Shown piece after piece: positions 1 through 8,713 of a stretch of 24,303 nucleotides of DNA. The notes beneath the pieces were generated by a model. It saw only the letters and a list, made by a program, of their open reading frames with translations. It did not search any database and had not been told where the DNA came from. The translations under genes were made by a program, and so were the position numbers. This DNA is from CAYVIB01 sp964451365 (GTDB lineage Bacteria; Pseudomonadota; Gammaproteobacteria; Pseudomonadales; Cellvibrionaceae): assembly GCA_964451365.1 (NCBI GenBank), contig CAYVIB010000047.1:1-24303 (forward strand). Reading direction: 5' to 3'. The first letter of the stretch is position 1, and each line of letters opens with the position of its first letter.

Positions 1-1484
1 ACCAAAGCTGTATCGGACGAACCACCTGTGAAGACCAGTGGGGTAACGGCGGCGTGGTGAGCAACTGTGGCAGCTCATCCAGCTCTTCAAGCTCAAGCTC
101 TTCAAGCTCAAGTTCCTCAAGCTCAAGCTCCTCAAGCTCAAGCTCTTCCAGTTCGTCCAGCAGTTCCTCCAGCGGTTCGACCTCCTCAAGCAGTTCGAGC
201 AGCAGCTCAAGCTCTTCCACTACCGGCAGCACCAGCGGTGGCGGCGCAGGCTGGGACAACCCGTTCGAGAATGCCAAGTGGTACGTTGATCCGGTCTGGT
301 CCGCCAAGGCGGCCGGCGAGCCCGGTGGCTCAGCGATTGCCAACTACAACACCGCTGTGTGGATGGACCGTATCGGCGCCATTGATCCGGCGGAAGGCTG
401 GGGCCTGCAAGACCACCTGGATGAAGCAGTAGCACAGGGTGCGGACGTTTTCATGTTCGTGGTCTACGACCTGCCGAACCGGGACTGCGCGGCGCTGGCA
501 TCCAACGGTGAACTGCGCATTTCGGAAAACGGCTTCCAGCGTTACCAGCAGGAATACATCAATCCGATTGTCAGCATCCTGAGCAACCCGGCCTACTCCG
601 ATCTGCGCATCGTAGCCATTATCGAAGTGGACTCCCTGCCCAACCTGGTGACCAACCTGGACGAGCCGGACTGTCAGGAAGCCAATGGCCCCGGCGGCTA
701 TGTTGACGGTATCCAGTACGCGCTGAACCAGTTGAACACTGTCGACAACGTGTATCCGTACGTTGATATCGCCCACTCCGGCTGGCTCGGATGGAGCGAC
801 AACTTCAGCCAGGCCACTCAGCTGATCAGCAACGCCATTAAAGGCACCAACGAAGGCGTCAACAGTATCGCCGGTTTTGCCAGCAACTCCGCCAACTACA
901 CGCCGGTGCGCGAACCCTACCTGCCCAACCCGCAACTGCAGGTCGGTGGCGGCCAAGTGCGATCCGCTGATTTCTACGAGTGGAACAACTACCTCGAAGA
1001 ACTCACCTTCGTCCAGGATTGGCGCCAGGCGATGATCAGCCAAGGCTTCCCCTCTTCGATCGGCATGCTGATCGATACCGGCCGTAACGGCTGGGGCGGA
1101 TCGAATCGTCCGACCCAGGCATCCAGCAGCACCGATCTGAACACTTACGTAAATGAGTCGCGCATTGACCGACGCGAACATCGCGGCAACTGGTGTAATC
1201 AACCGGGTGGCGTGGGCTTCCGTCCGCAGGCCAACCCGGAGCCGGGTGTCGACGCTTATGTCTGGATCAAGCCGCAGGGCGAATCGGACGGTATCAGCGA
1301 TCCGAACTTCGAGCCGGACCCCAACGACCCAGCCAAGCAGCACGACCCGATGTGTGACCCGAACGCGCAAAACCATGACGCCAATCAATACGGTACCGGC
1401 GCGCTACCCAACGCACCGCACGCGGGCCGCTGGTTCCCCGGCGCGTTTGAGGTTCTGCTGCAAAACGCGTATCCGCCGTTGTAA
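1..1484 (+). CDS. GH6 cellulase (cellobiohydrolase/endoglucanase), 5'-truncated by window
   Basis: Secreted glycoside hydrolase family 6 enzyme that cleaves beta-1,4-glucan with inversion. The reading frame is open from base 3, so the start lies outside the window; about 493 residues are visible. The first visible residues (QSCIGRTTCEDQWGNGG) look like the end of a CBM10 cellulose-binding module. A polyserine linker (bases 72-218) follows, then the GH6 domain. Family motifs are clear: VYDLPNRDCAALASNGE, with the conserved Asp codon at 483-485; IEVDSLPNLVTNL, where the Asp codon at 630-632 corresponds to the catalytic acid; DIAHSGWLGW; and WIKPQGESDGISD. The C-terminus RWFPGAFEVLLQNAYPPL is typical for the family end. 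Whether it acts as an exo- or endo-enzyme cannot be decided from the motifs. Two terminator hairpins directly follow, so it ends its transcription unit. Confidence 0.93.
   Translation, partial: QSCIGRTTCEDQWGNGGVVSNCGSSSSSSSSSSSSSSSSSSSSSSSSSSSSSSSSSSGSTSSSSSSSSSSSSTTGSTSGGGAGWDNPFENAKWYVDPVWSAKAAGEPGGSAIANYNTAVWMDRIGAIDPAEGWGLQDHLDEAVAQGADVFMFVVYDLPNRDCAALASNGELRISENGFQRYQQEYINPIVSILSNPAYSDLRIVAIIEVDSLPNLVTNLDEPDCQEANGPGGYVDGIQYALNQLNTVDNVYPYVDIAHSGWLGWSDNFSQATQLISNAIKGTNEGVNSIAGFASNSANYTPVREPYLPNPQLQVGGGQVRSADFYEWNNYLEELTFVQDWRQAMISQGFPSSIGMLIDTGRNGWGGSNRPTQASSSTDLNTYVNESRIDRREHRGNWCNQPGGVGFRPQANPEPGVDAYVWIKPQGESDGISDPNFEPDPNDPAKQHDPMCDPNAQNHDANQYGTGALPNAPHAGRWFPGAFEVLLQNAYPPL
72..218 (+). 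repeat. Low-complexity polyserine linker with short DNA repeats
   Basis: The stretch encodes almost only serine (with one Gly-Ser-Thr interruption), built from recurring agctcaagctc, tcttcaagctc and tcctcaagctc units. Polyserine linkers joining binding modules to catalytic domains are characteristic of Cellvibrio, Saccharophagus and Teredinibacter plant-cell-wall enzymes. The DNA repeat units make this prone to slippage in multiples of three. The same repeats leave a second frame open as Ala/Gln/Pro-rich nonsense, which is not a gene. Confidence 0.9.
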
Positions 1485-1507
1485 GAGAAACTCCGCCTAC
1501 TTCGGTG

Positions 1508-1538
1508 ACCCGGCAACCAGTGTTGCCGGGTTATTCTT
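1508..1538 (+). terminator. Rho-independent terminator after GH6 gene
   Basis: A perfect 10-bp stem (1508-1517 ACCCGGCAAC with 1522-1531 GTTGCCGGGT) with a 4-nt CAGT loop is followed by a T-rich tail (tattcttt). It lies 24 nt after the GH6 stop codon. Confidence 0.85.
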
Positions 1539-1540
1539 TC

Positions 1541-1573
1541 AGCCGCGCTACCTCAAGGTAGGCGCGGCTTTTT
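1541..1573 (+). terminator. Second, tandem terminator hairpin
   Basis: AGCCGCGC (1541-1548) pairs with GCGCGGCT (1562-1569). The stem continues through TACC/GGTA with one bulged base and a TCAA loop, and ends in TTTTT at 1569-1573. It starts only 10 nt after the first terminator stem, giving a double stop before the efflux operon. Confidence 0.75.
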
Positions 1574-1725
1574 AATGCTCCAAATTACCGGCCCCCTGCC
1601 CGGTACTCCGCAACTTCTCCTTCGCTTCCACCTCTTAACATTACTTTACCCATCTGTTGTCGTACCGCCGATGCCGCCTGTGCTAGAGTTAGCGGCACAT
1701 AATCCGCCCGATTGAATCGTAAAAA

Positions 1726-3039
1726 ATGCCCCTGACAAAAACACTGAAGACCTTTGCTCCATTATTACTGCTGGCCTTTTTCGTTCTCGTCATCGTTCTG
1801 TTTATCCTCTTTCGCCCTCAACCCAACCGCGACTTTACGCCCCCAAGCCCTCAAATAACCGTGGAAGTTCTGGAGCTGGCGCCCCGCCCGGTGCAGGTCA
1901 ATATTCTCTCCTACGGCCTGGTTCGCCCGCGAATACAAAGCCAGTTGGTCTCCCAAGTGGGCGGCAAAATTGATTTTGTGTCCGAATCATTTCGCGACGG
2001 CGGTTTTTTCGATAAAGGAGACACCCTGGTTTCAGTGGAGAAAACGGATTATGAAATTGCGGTAAGAGCGGCCGAAGCCAACCTGCTGGATGCCGAGCGC
2101 CAGTACCAGGAGGAACTCGCCCTGGCGGAACAGGCGGAGCAGGACTGGAAACGTCTGGGTAACAAAAACAAGCCACTGCCACTGGTGTTGCGCAAACCGC
2201 AATTGGCCGCCGCCGAAGCGCGCGTCAAAGCTGCCAGGGCAAACCTGGACGGAGCCGAACTGGACCTTAAGCGCACGGACATCATCGCGCCCTATAGCGG
2301 ACGCGCGCTGAATAAAAACGTGGACATCGGCCAGGTGATTTCCGCCAACACCGTTCTCGGCGAAATCTACGCCACCGATGCGCTTGAAATTCGCCTCCCG
2401 GTCAAAAACAACGAACTGCCATTGATGGAGTTGCCGGAATCCTACCGCCACCAGGCCGACACCGCCGGCAGTTATCCCGAGGCGATTATCCATTCGAACC
2501 TGGCGAAGGAAGAAGCCTGGCAAGCCAATATTGTTCGCACCTCCGGCGCCATGGATAACAACAGCCGTCAACTTTATGTTGTTGCGCGTATCAATGACCC
2601 CTACGGTGAAAAAGCGGAAGGCAAAATACCCCTCAAGGTCAACCAGTATGTGACGGCGCGAATTCGCGGCAAGGTTCTGGATAACGCGATCGCCATACCG
2701 GTGAAAACCATTTACCAGGGCAGTTATGTTTACCTCCACGAAGACGGCGTCGTCAACCGCCGGCCGGTTGAACTGCTCTGGCAGAATACCGAGGAAGCGG
2801 TAATCAAATCCGGCCTTGCGGCGGGAGACAGGCTGGTACTGACACCGCTCGGCCAAATCTCTTCCGGTACGCGTGTACGCCTGAAGGATCAACCCGACAA
2901 CGAACAGGGTTTACCTGGCTGGGCCAGCAATATTCCACCCGAACGTTTGGAACAACTTAAAGCCAAAGCGAAACAGGAAGGCCGGCCGTTGCGCGACGTG
3001 CTGGTGGAAGCCGGTAAAACACGAGGCGCAATGCAATGA
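1726..3039 (+). CDS. RND efflux periplasmic adaptor (HlyD/MFP family)
   Basis: Membrane fusion protein of 437 aa that would link an inner-membrane RND pump to an outer-membrane channel. An uncleaved N-terminal membrane segment spans about residues 9-29 (APLLLLAFFVLVIVLFILF). It is followed by a split biotinyl-lipoyl domain (around LVSQVGGKIDFVSE and DIIAPYSGRALNKNVDIGQV), an Ala/Glu-rich alpha-hairpin between the two halves (about residues 105-185), a beta-barrel and a membrane-proximal domain. The charged C-terminal tail (about 390-437) is longer than in many family members. The ATG has only a poor Shine-Dalgarno sequence upstream, but no better in-frame start is obvious. The stop overlaps the pump gene start (ATGA), so the two are translationally coupled. 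No TolC-like gene is in the window. The substrate is unknown. Confidence 0.92.
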   Translation: MPLTKTLKTFAPLLLLAFFVLVIVLFILFRPQPNRDFTPPSPQITVEVLELAPRPVQVNILSYGLVRPRIQSQLVSQVGGKIDFVSESFRDGGFFDKGDTLVSVEKTDYEIAVRAAEANLLDAERQYQEELALAEQAEQDWKRLGNKNKPLPLVLRKPQLAAAEARVKAARANLDGAELDLKRTDIIAPYSGRALNKNVDIGQVISANTVLGEIYATDALEIRLPVKNNELPLMELPESYRHQADTAGSYPEAIIHSNLAKEEAWQANIVRTSGAMDNNSRQLYVVARINDPYGEKAEGKIPLKVNQYVTARIRGKVLDNAIAIPVKTIYQGSYVYLHEDGVVNRRPVELLWQNTEEAVIKSGLAAGDRLVLTPLGQISSGTRVRLKDQPDNEQGLPGWASNIPPERLEQLKAKAKQEGRPLRDVLVEAGKTRGAMQ

Positions 3040-6000
3040 TAGCCTGGTTCGCGCGCAATCATGTCGCCGCCAACCTGTTGATGATCAGCATTATCCTGGC
3101 TGGTCTGTTTTCCCTCTTTAACCGCATTCCGCTGGAGGTGTTTCCCTCCTTCGAATCGCGCGTGGTGCGCGTGGATATCAGTTTGCGCGGGGCGACGCCG
3201 GAAGACGCGGAACTGGCCATCGCCACACGGGTGGAAGAAGCCGTGCAGGACCTGGAAGGCATCGAGGAAATTGTCAGTACTTCACGCGAAGGCGGCTCAT
3301 CAATTTCAATAGAAGTGGCTTCAGGTTACGACCCGCGCGAATTGCTGAACGATGTCAAAAACCGCGTCGACGCCATCAACACCATTCCCGGTGATGCCGA
3401 GCGCCCGGTCATTTCCCTGTCCACCTGGAAGCGCGATGTAATCACCGTGACCGTGGCCGGCGATGTTTCCGAACAGGAAATTCGCGAACTGGCGGAACGG
3501 GTGCGCAACGAGCTACTGCAATTGGAAAATGTCACCCAGGTGGAGATGAGCGGCGTGCGTAATTATGAAATCGCCGTGGAAGTCAGCCAGGATAAGTTGC
3601 GCGAATATAATTTGACACTCAATGATGTGGCCGATGCCATTTCCCTCGGATCACTGGATCTGTCGGCGGGCAATATCCGCGCCCAGGGCGGTGATATATT
3701 GATTCGCTCGAAAGGCCAGGCTTACCGGCAGGACGAATTCGAACGTATCGTGCTGAAAACCAATGAAGACGGCACGCTGTTGTTATTAAGCGATATTGCC
3801 ACCGTCAGTGACGGCTTCGAGGAAACCGCCATCCGCACCCGCTTTAACGGCAAGCTGGCGGCGGCAGTTCGCGTGTTTCGCGTGGGCGATCAAAGTGCAA
3901 TTCAAGTGGCCGACGATGTCAAAAATTACATTAAAGAAAGGCAGGCAACGCTGCCGCGGGGCATTGAACTGAGTTATTGGGACGATGATTCCGAGGTGGT
4001 AAAAAGCCGCATCAAAACGCTCGTCACCAACGCCATCCAGGGCGGCATTCTGGTTTTGCTGTTGCTAAGCCTGTTTCTCCGCCCCGCTATCGCGTTCTGG
4101 GTGTTTATCGGCATTCCCGTCAGCTTTCTCGGCGCATTTTTCGTGATGCCGTTTCTCGATGTAACGTTAAACCTGATCAGCCTGTTCGCGTTTATCGTTG
4201 TACTGGGTATTGTCGTCGATGACGCAATCGTCACCGGGGAAAATGTTTACACGCACCTACAGACATCGGAATCGGGGCTGCACGCGGCAATTACAGGCAC
4301 GGAAGAAGTCGCCATGCCGGTAACATTCGGGGTGCTAACCACCGTCGCGGCGTTTATTCCCTTGCTTTTTCTCGGCGGATTTCGCGGGCCTGTTTTCGCG
4401 CAAATCCCGCTGATTGTTATTCCGGTACTGTTGTTTTCGTTGATTGAGTCCAAGTTCGTTTTGCCCGCGCATCTGCGCTACTTAAAAATCAAAAAAACAG
4501 ACAGGGAAAACCGTTTCCAAAAATTTCAGCGGGAATTCGCCACCGGTTTTGAGCGATCGGTTTTAAAATATTATCAACCGGCGCTGGCCCATTCGCTGAA
4601 GCATAAGCTAAGCGTATTGGTAATCTTTACCGGAGTATTGGCCACCATCATTGTCGCCGCGCTGGTCGGCCACACGCGTTACACATTTTTCCCGCGCATA
4701 CCCAGCGAAACCGTGCGCGTCAACCTGACCATGCCCACCGGCACGCCGTTTGAAGTGACCGACACCCATATGCGCCGCATTACCCAACTGGCGCAGGATT
4801 TGAAGAAAAAATACACCGATGAAAACGGCCGGAGTGTTATTTTAAATATTCTTTCCTCCACCGGCGGCGCGGGCGGTGCAACCCACCAGGGCGAAGTACG
4901 CTTTGAAATTGCCCCCCCGAATGAACGCACGATTGATATTTCCAGCCCGGAGCTGTCGCGTGAGTGGCGCGATATGATCGGCACCATTCCCGGCGCGGAA
5001 GCGTTGACCTTTCGCGCGGAAATTGGCCGTGGGCGCGATCCGATCGATATTCAACTGCGGTCCAACGACTTTCGCCAACTGGAGGGCGTGGCCGATCGCA
5101 TCAAGGAAAGGTTAACCACCTACCCCACCGTATTCGATATCAACGACAGCCTCGCCGACGGCAAGGAAGAGCTGCGCATCGATTTAAAACCGGAAGCGTA
5201 TCTGCTGGGTGTGACACGCTCGGATATCATTCGCCAGGTGCGACAGGCATTTTTCGGCATGGAGGCACAACGTATCCAGCGCGGCCGCGACGATATCCGG
5301 GTGATGGTGCGCTTCCCGGAAGAGGAACGGGAATCGGTGGTGCATCTTTACAACATGCTGGTAACGACGCCTAACGGCCAGCAGGTTCCGCTTGTGCATT
5401 TGGCCGAATTTACGCCGTCACAAAGTCCCACCTCGATCAATCGCATCGACGGGTATCGTACAGTGAATGTACGCGCGGATATTGACAAGGAAGCAACGAA
5501 CATGACCGTGCTGCAAAACGACCTGGAACAATACGTTCGCAACCTGGTCGCGCAGTACCCCGGCATGACGTACAAAATGGGAGGAGAACGGGAAGAAGAA
5601 CAGGAAACCTTTTCTTCCCTCGGCATCGGCGGGCTGGCGGTACTGTTCGCCATCTATGCTTTGCTGGCGATTCCGTTCCGGTCCTTTACCCAACCCATTG
5701 TTGTTATGTCGATTATTCCCTTCGGCGCCATCGGTGCGATGCTTGGGCACTGGATTATGGGCATGAACCTGACGATTATGAGTTTCCTCGGCCTGCTCGC
5801 GCTTTGCGGTGTAGTGGTGAACGACTCGCTGGTACTGGTGGATTACATCAACAAGACGCGGGAAAAAGGCATATCCCTGCACGAGGCGATTGTCACCGCC
5901 GGCGCGGCGCGCTTTCGGCCGGTTATGCTGACATCTCTCACAACTTTTATCGGGCTGATACCGCTGCTGTTTGAAACCGCCACCCAGGCGCAGTTTTTAA

Positions 6001-6143
6001 AACCGATGGCGGTTTCACTGGGCTTCGGTATTTTGTTCGCCACGTTTATCACGCTCATCCTGGTGCCGATCAATTACCTGTTGATGGAAAAAGCAAAAAA
6101 TTTTTTCCGTAACCGCCTTGTTCCAACGCTCCGCCCCACTTAA
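3036..6143 (+). CDS. RND efflux transporter permease subunit (AcrB/MexB superfamily)
   Basis: Inner-membrane proton-driven efflux pump of 1035 aa, the usual RND length. The N-terminus is typical (IAWFARNHVAANLLMISIILAG ... RIPLEVFPSFE). Transmembrane segment 4 carries the proton-relay aspartate pair in IVVDDAIVTGENV (D395 and D396 by this start). The second half repeats the plan with FLGLLALCGVVVNDSLVLVDYIN. Two large periplasmic loops lie between TM1/TM2 and TM7/TM8, as expected of the RND fold. The start ATG overlaps the adaptor stop by four bases, so the pair is an operon. The sequence does not say whether it exports drugs, metabolites or lipids. The gene ends 9 nt before the stop of the convergent amylase gene, with no terminator visible between them. 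Confidence 0.95.
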   Translation: MIAWFARNHVAANLLMISIILAGLFSLFNRIPLEVFPSFESRVVRVDISLRGATPEDAELAIATRVEEAVQDLEGIEEIVSTSREGGSSISIEVASGYDPRELLNDVKNRVDAINTIPGDAERPVISLSTWKRDVITVTVAGDVSEQEIRELAERVRNELLQLENVTQVEMSGVRNYEIAVEVSQDKLREYNLTLNDVADAISLGSLDLSAGNIRAQGGDILIRSKGQAYRQDEFERIVLKTNEDGTLLLLSDIATVSDGFEETAIRTRFNGKLAAAVRVFRVGDQSAIQVADDVKNYIKERQATLPRGIELSYWDDDSEVVKSRIKTLVTNAIQGGILVLLLLSLFLRPAIAFWVFIGIPVSFLGAFFVMPFLDVTLNLISLFAFIVVLGIVVDDAIVTGENVYTHLQTSESGLHAAITGTEEVAMPVTFGVLTTVAAFIPLLFLGGFRGPVFAQIPLIVIPVLLFSLIESKFVLPAHLRYLKIKKTDRENRFQKFQREFATGFERSVLKYYQPALAHSLKHKLSVLVIFTGVLATIIVAALVGHTRYTFFPRIPSETVRVNLTMPTGTPFEVTDTHMRRITQLAQDLKKKYTDENGRSVILNILSSTGGAGGATHQGEVRFEIAPPNERTIDISSPELSREWRDMIGTIPGAEALTFRAEIGRGRDPIDIQLRSNDFRQLEGVADRIKERLTTYPTVFDINDSLADGKEELRIDLKPEAYLLGVTRSDIIRQVRQAFFGMEAQRIQRGRDDIRVMVRFPEEERESVVHLYNMLVTTPNGQQVPLVHLAEFTPSQSPTSINRIDGYRTVNVRADIDKEATNMTVLQNDLEQYVRNLVAQYPGMTYKMGGEREEEQETFSSLGIGGLAVLFAIYALLAIPFRSFTQPIVVMSIIPFGAIGAMLGHWIMGMNLTIMSFLGLLALCGVVVNDSLVLVDYINKTREKGISLHEAIVTAGAARFRPVMLTSLTTFIGLIPLLFETATQAQFLKPMAVSLGFGILFATFITLILVPINYLLMEKAKNFFRNRLVPTLRPT

Positions 6144-6152
6144 AAAATCGGG

Positions 6153-8306
6153 CTAAAAACCACCAGCGGACGAAACCGTTCCACTGGCCGGTGTGGTTAC
6201 AACATTATTACTGCCGCTTTCCCAAACAACATCACCGACATCGCGTTTGATGCACTTCCATTCAATGGTTGTGTTCACCGGTAAATCATTAATTGTTGCC
6301 AACCAGGTAGGATAATTGTCGGGCTCCAGTTTAACCGCATTGTCGGTGTTCCAGTTTCCCAATTCGGGAACATCGCCCACCACATACACGTTCTGCCCCC
6401 ACACGGTGTCGCCGTTGGCGCAACTGAAATTCACACTCGCGGTGGGCGATTGGCGCATTAACACCACCGCGCCGTAGGCGGGAATATGAACATCGGAAAT
6501 GGTAAAAGCCTGATGGCGTCCACGACTGGCCACCGGCGTGCCACCAAGGTTGTATACCGGCCAACTGGTATTGAGCAGTTCAATATAAGTTCCGGAAACG
6601 CCGACGTTGTAGTTAAACCAGGTGGAGCCTTTAAAATTCAATACAACAAGATACTTTCCATTCGCGCGGGTGAATGCGGCCACGCCGTTGTCATTATGGA
6701 TGTGGGTAACAACGCTGTCGCCAGCGGCAAGCGTCTGCATATCGTCCGCCCGAATATCGTTTAATGCCTGGTACCACATAAGCACTTTTTGCCGGCCCGC
6801 ATTATTCTCGTAGTCATTCAATGGCAGGCGGTCGCCCCACCAATCAATATGAAACTGCGTGGTCTCGCCCGCTTCCTGCCCCATAAACACCATCGGCGTG
6901 CCGCGAGCCAGTATCGTGCCCGCCAGGGACACCTGGTTCATTTCCCAACCCTTGCCGTCGCGGCCGCGTTTGGCAATGCGGTCGTCGGTGTTACCCACTT
7001 CATCGTGGGATTCCGTATACACCGTCGCATCCTGCCAACCGTCACCAAAGTGGCCGAACACCGGCCACAAATCATCGAGGTGTCCGCCGGTCAACACCGA
7101 TTTAAAATTGTCGTGGAAGGTATCGGTCCACTGGCTGTCCATGGGGCCGTGGTTGGTGCCCTCCACGGCGCTGCCGACGTTATCCGCGGTCAGGCCCCAC
7201 CAGTCCGGCAATTCCTCGCCGGTAAACCAGATTTTACTGTTGTGGGTTTTTACCTTGCCGTAAAGCTCACGCAGAAAATCCCAACCACCACCATCGCCGG
7301 GCTGGGTGATAAACCAGCTTCCCGTGTTGTGAATCGTGTTGGTGTGATCGAAGCGAAAGCCGTCGATGCGAAATTCTTCCGCAAGATAAAGTACGTTCTG
7401 AATCAGAAAATGTTTGGCGACATCGTTATTGAAATTGTAGAGCGGCCCCCATACGGTATCGCCATCCATGTAGGCGGTATTGTCGATCGCCCACAAAATA
7501 TTGTCGCCGCTGGCGACGTGATTAAATTCCAGATCCAGAATAACCGCGATGCCGTTTTGATGCGCCGTGTCCACCAGCGCCTTGAGCGCATCCGGGCCGC
7601 CGTAGGATGATTCCACCGCATAAAAAAACGAAGGATTGTAACCCCAGCTCAACGCACCGGCGAATTCATTAACCGGTAGCAGTTGAACCGCTGTGACTCC
7701 CAGATCGTTGATGTAGTCGTTGGTGCCGTCGTTATTCAGTTCCTCGGTTACTTCCAGCAGTGGCGTTTGATTGTTTCTGTCGGTAAAACGCAGCGGATGA
7801 AGCTGGTAAATATTCAACTCATCCTGGTCCGGGCGGGTCCAGTTGTCAGTCTGCCAATTGTAATGCGTGCCGAGATAAATGCGCGACTGCCCTTCCGCCA
7901 GGCCCGAATGGGTAACCCAGCGGGCCGCCGGGTCCTGGAAACTTTGCGGTTGGCCGTTTCTGTCCAGTAAAAAACGATAGGTATCGCCGTGGATTGGAGG
8001 ACGGCTGAAACTTTCATCGGTGCCTTTGAACCACCAGAATTTTCCGTCCGGTGTCCGCGTCAAATTGATAGCGCCAACTTGCCCGTTGGTGAATTCGCCG
8101 TACAGTTTTACATTGGTGTCGCCGGGAGCGGCGTGAAAAATAACGTACCAGGTGTCGCCGTCCTTATAAACGCCGGGAGCGCGTTGCCAGATGGCATCAG
8201 GATCGCCATCCAGCCAGGCATCGGCAAATATTGCACGGGGGAAGAGGCCGGATAGGAAAATAGCCAACAAAAACAAATATTGGAATGAAAATCTTCCGCC
8301 ACGCAT
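6153..8306 (-). CDS. Secreted GH13 alpha-amylase-family enzyme with CBM48-like and CBM20 domains
   Basis: Starch-active enzyme of 717 aa. The chosen start gives a clean signal peptide (MRGGRFSFQYLFLLAIFLSG...AIFADA, about 29 aa) and has GGAGGG 7 nt upstream; an ATG 31 codons earlier would spoil the signal peptide. Order: a CBM48-like beta-sandwich (about 30-125), the GH13 barrel (about 160-530), a C-terminal beta domain, and a CBM20 starch-binding domain (about 612-717; VYVVGDVPELGNWN). GH13 regions: DLEFNH; GFRFDHTN with nucleophile D320; GEEL with acid/base E364; SHDEV with D435. The CBM48-barrel layout and the YQLHPLRF strand recall glycogen branching enzymes and maltooligosyltrehalose trehalohydrolase, so the exact reaction (hydrolysis or transfer) is uncertain. 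Export plus CBM20 argues for extracellular starch or glycogen use. Confidence 0.9.
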   Translation of the reverse strand: MRGGRFSFQYLFLLAIFLSGLFPRAIFADAWLDGDPDAIWQRAPGVYKDGDTWYVIFHAAPGDTNVKLYGEFTNGQVGAINLTRTPDGKFWWFKGTDESFSRPPIHGDTYRFLLDRNGQPQSFQDPAARWVTHSGLAEGQSRIYLGTHYNWQTDNWTRPDQDELNIYQLHPLRFTDRNNQTPLLEVTEELNNDGTNDYINDLGVTAVQLLPVNEFAGALSWGYNPSFFYAVESSYGGPDALKALVDTAHQNGIAVILDLEFNHVASGDNILWAIDNTAYMDGDTVWGPLYNFNNDVAKHFLIQNVLYLAEEFRIDGFRFDHTNTIHNTGSWFITQPGDGGGWDFLRELYGKVKTHNSKIWFTGEELPDWWGLTADNVGSAVEGTNHGPMDSQWTDTFHDNFKSVLTGGHLDDLWPVFGHFGDGWQDATVYTESHDEVGNTDDRIAKRGRDGKGWEMNQVSLAGTILARGTPMVFMGQEAGETTQFHIDWWGDRLPLNDYENNAGRQKVLMWYQALNDIRADDMQTLAAGDSVVTHIHNDNGVAAFTRANGKYLVVLNFKGSTWFNYNVGVSGTYIELLNTSWPVYNLGGTPVASRGRHQAFTISDVHIPAYGAVVLMRQSPTASVNFSCANGDTVWGQNVYVVGDVPELGNWNTDNAVKLEPDNYPTWLATINDLPVNTTIEWKCIKRDVGDVVWESGSNNVVTTPASGTVSSAGGF

Positions 8307-8313
8307 GGTCCAT

Positions 8314-8319
8314 CCCTCC
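8314..8319 (-). promoter_or_regulatory. Ribosome binding site GGAGGG deciding the amylase start
   Basis: On the minus strand GGAGGG ends 7 nt before the ATG at 8306. This supports the start that gives a proper signal peptide rather than the more upstream in-frame ATG at 8399. Confidence 0.7.
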
Positions 8320-8713
8320 ACTCTTTTTTGCGGATGATGATAACAAATGCGAAAAGCGTGGAAGATGAATACGTATGCAGGTTTTTCCTGAATTGTCACT
8401 CACCATAAAAAAATCAGAACCAGCTTCATATCTTCGATGAAGAATGCCCTGTCGCCTAAAGCAGCATCAGGCTGTTTTCGATCCTGATATTGATTTAACA
8501 AGACGCTCTCATGGTAAGGAATTTGCTGAACAGATTTTTTTTAACCTTGATAACTGTTACCTTATCTCTACCTAAAATACGGGGCGGAAATGGTTGATTT
8601 TTGGAACGCAAAGTTTGCCCATAGGAACTGGACCGGCAGCAGGTGGAGGTTGTGGCTCGGAGAAGGGTTAAGAGGAAAATGGTCAAAGGGAGAAAGACCA
8701 AAGGAAACCTGTC
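8320..8713. other. Divergent intergenic region between amylase and first hybrid kinase
   Basis: About 390 nt without a convincing gene. It must hold promoters for both divergent genes, but no pair of elements with correct spacing could be assigned: TTGATA at 8547 and TAAAAT at 8573 are 20 nt apart, which is too long. Short inverted repeats are present (CTTCAT/ATGAAG at 8427-8445; ATCAGG/CCTGAT around 8466-8488) without a clear role. AAAGGAAA just before 8714 is a plausible ribosome binding site for the kinase gene. Confidence 0.4.

Noticed and set aside
72..218. Possible CRISPR-like or minisatellite array
   Set aside because: Repeat units are very short and in frame within a polyserine linker; there are no spacers.
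67..432. Ala/Gln/Pro-rich frame overlapping the polyserine linker
   Set aside because: Low-complexity by-product of the serine codon repeats in a shifted frame.
330..1388. Long minus-strand open frame of 352 codons opposite the GH6 gene
   Set aside because: The plus strand has unmistakable GH6 motifs in the same bases; the antisense frame is a codon-bias shadow without recognisable motifs.
2032..2892. Minus-strand frame of 286 codons opposite the adaptor gene
   Set aside because: Antisense shadow; the plus strand encodes a full adaptor with the expected domains and operon coupling.
6789..7610. Plus-strand frame of 273 codons inside the amylase gene
   Set aside because: All four GH13 motif regions are on the minus strand; no family pattern in the plus-strand product.
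8547..8578. TTGATA and TAAAAT as a promoter for the first kinase
   Set aside because: The 20-nt spacer is too long for a normal sigma-70 promoter.
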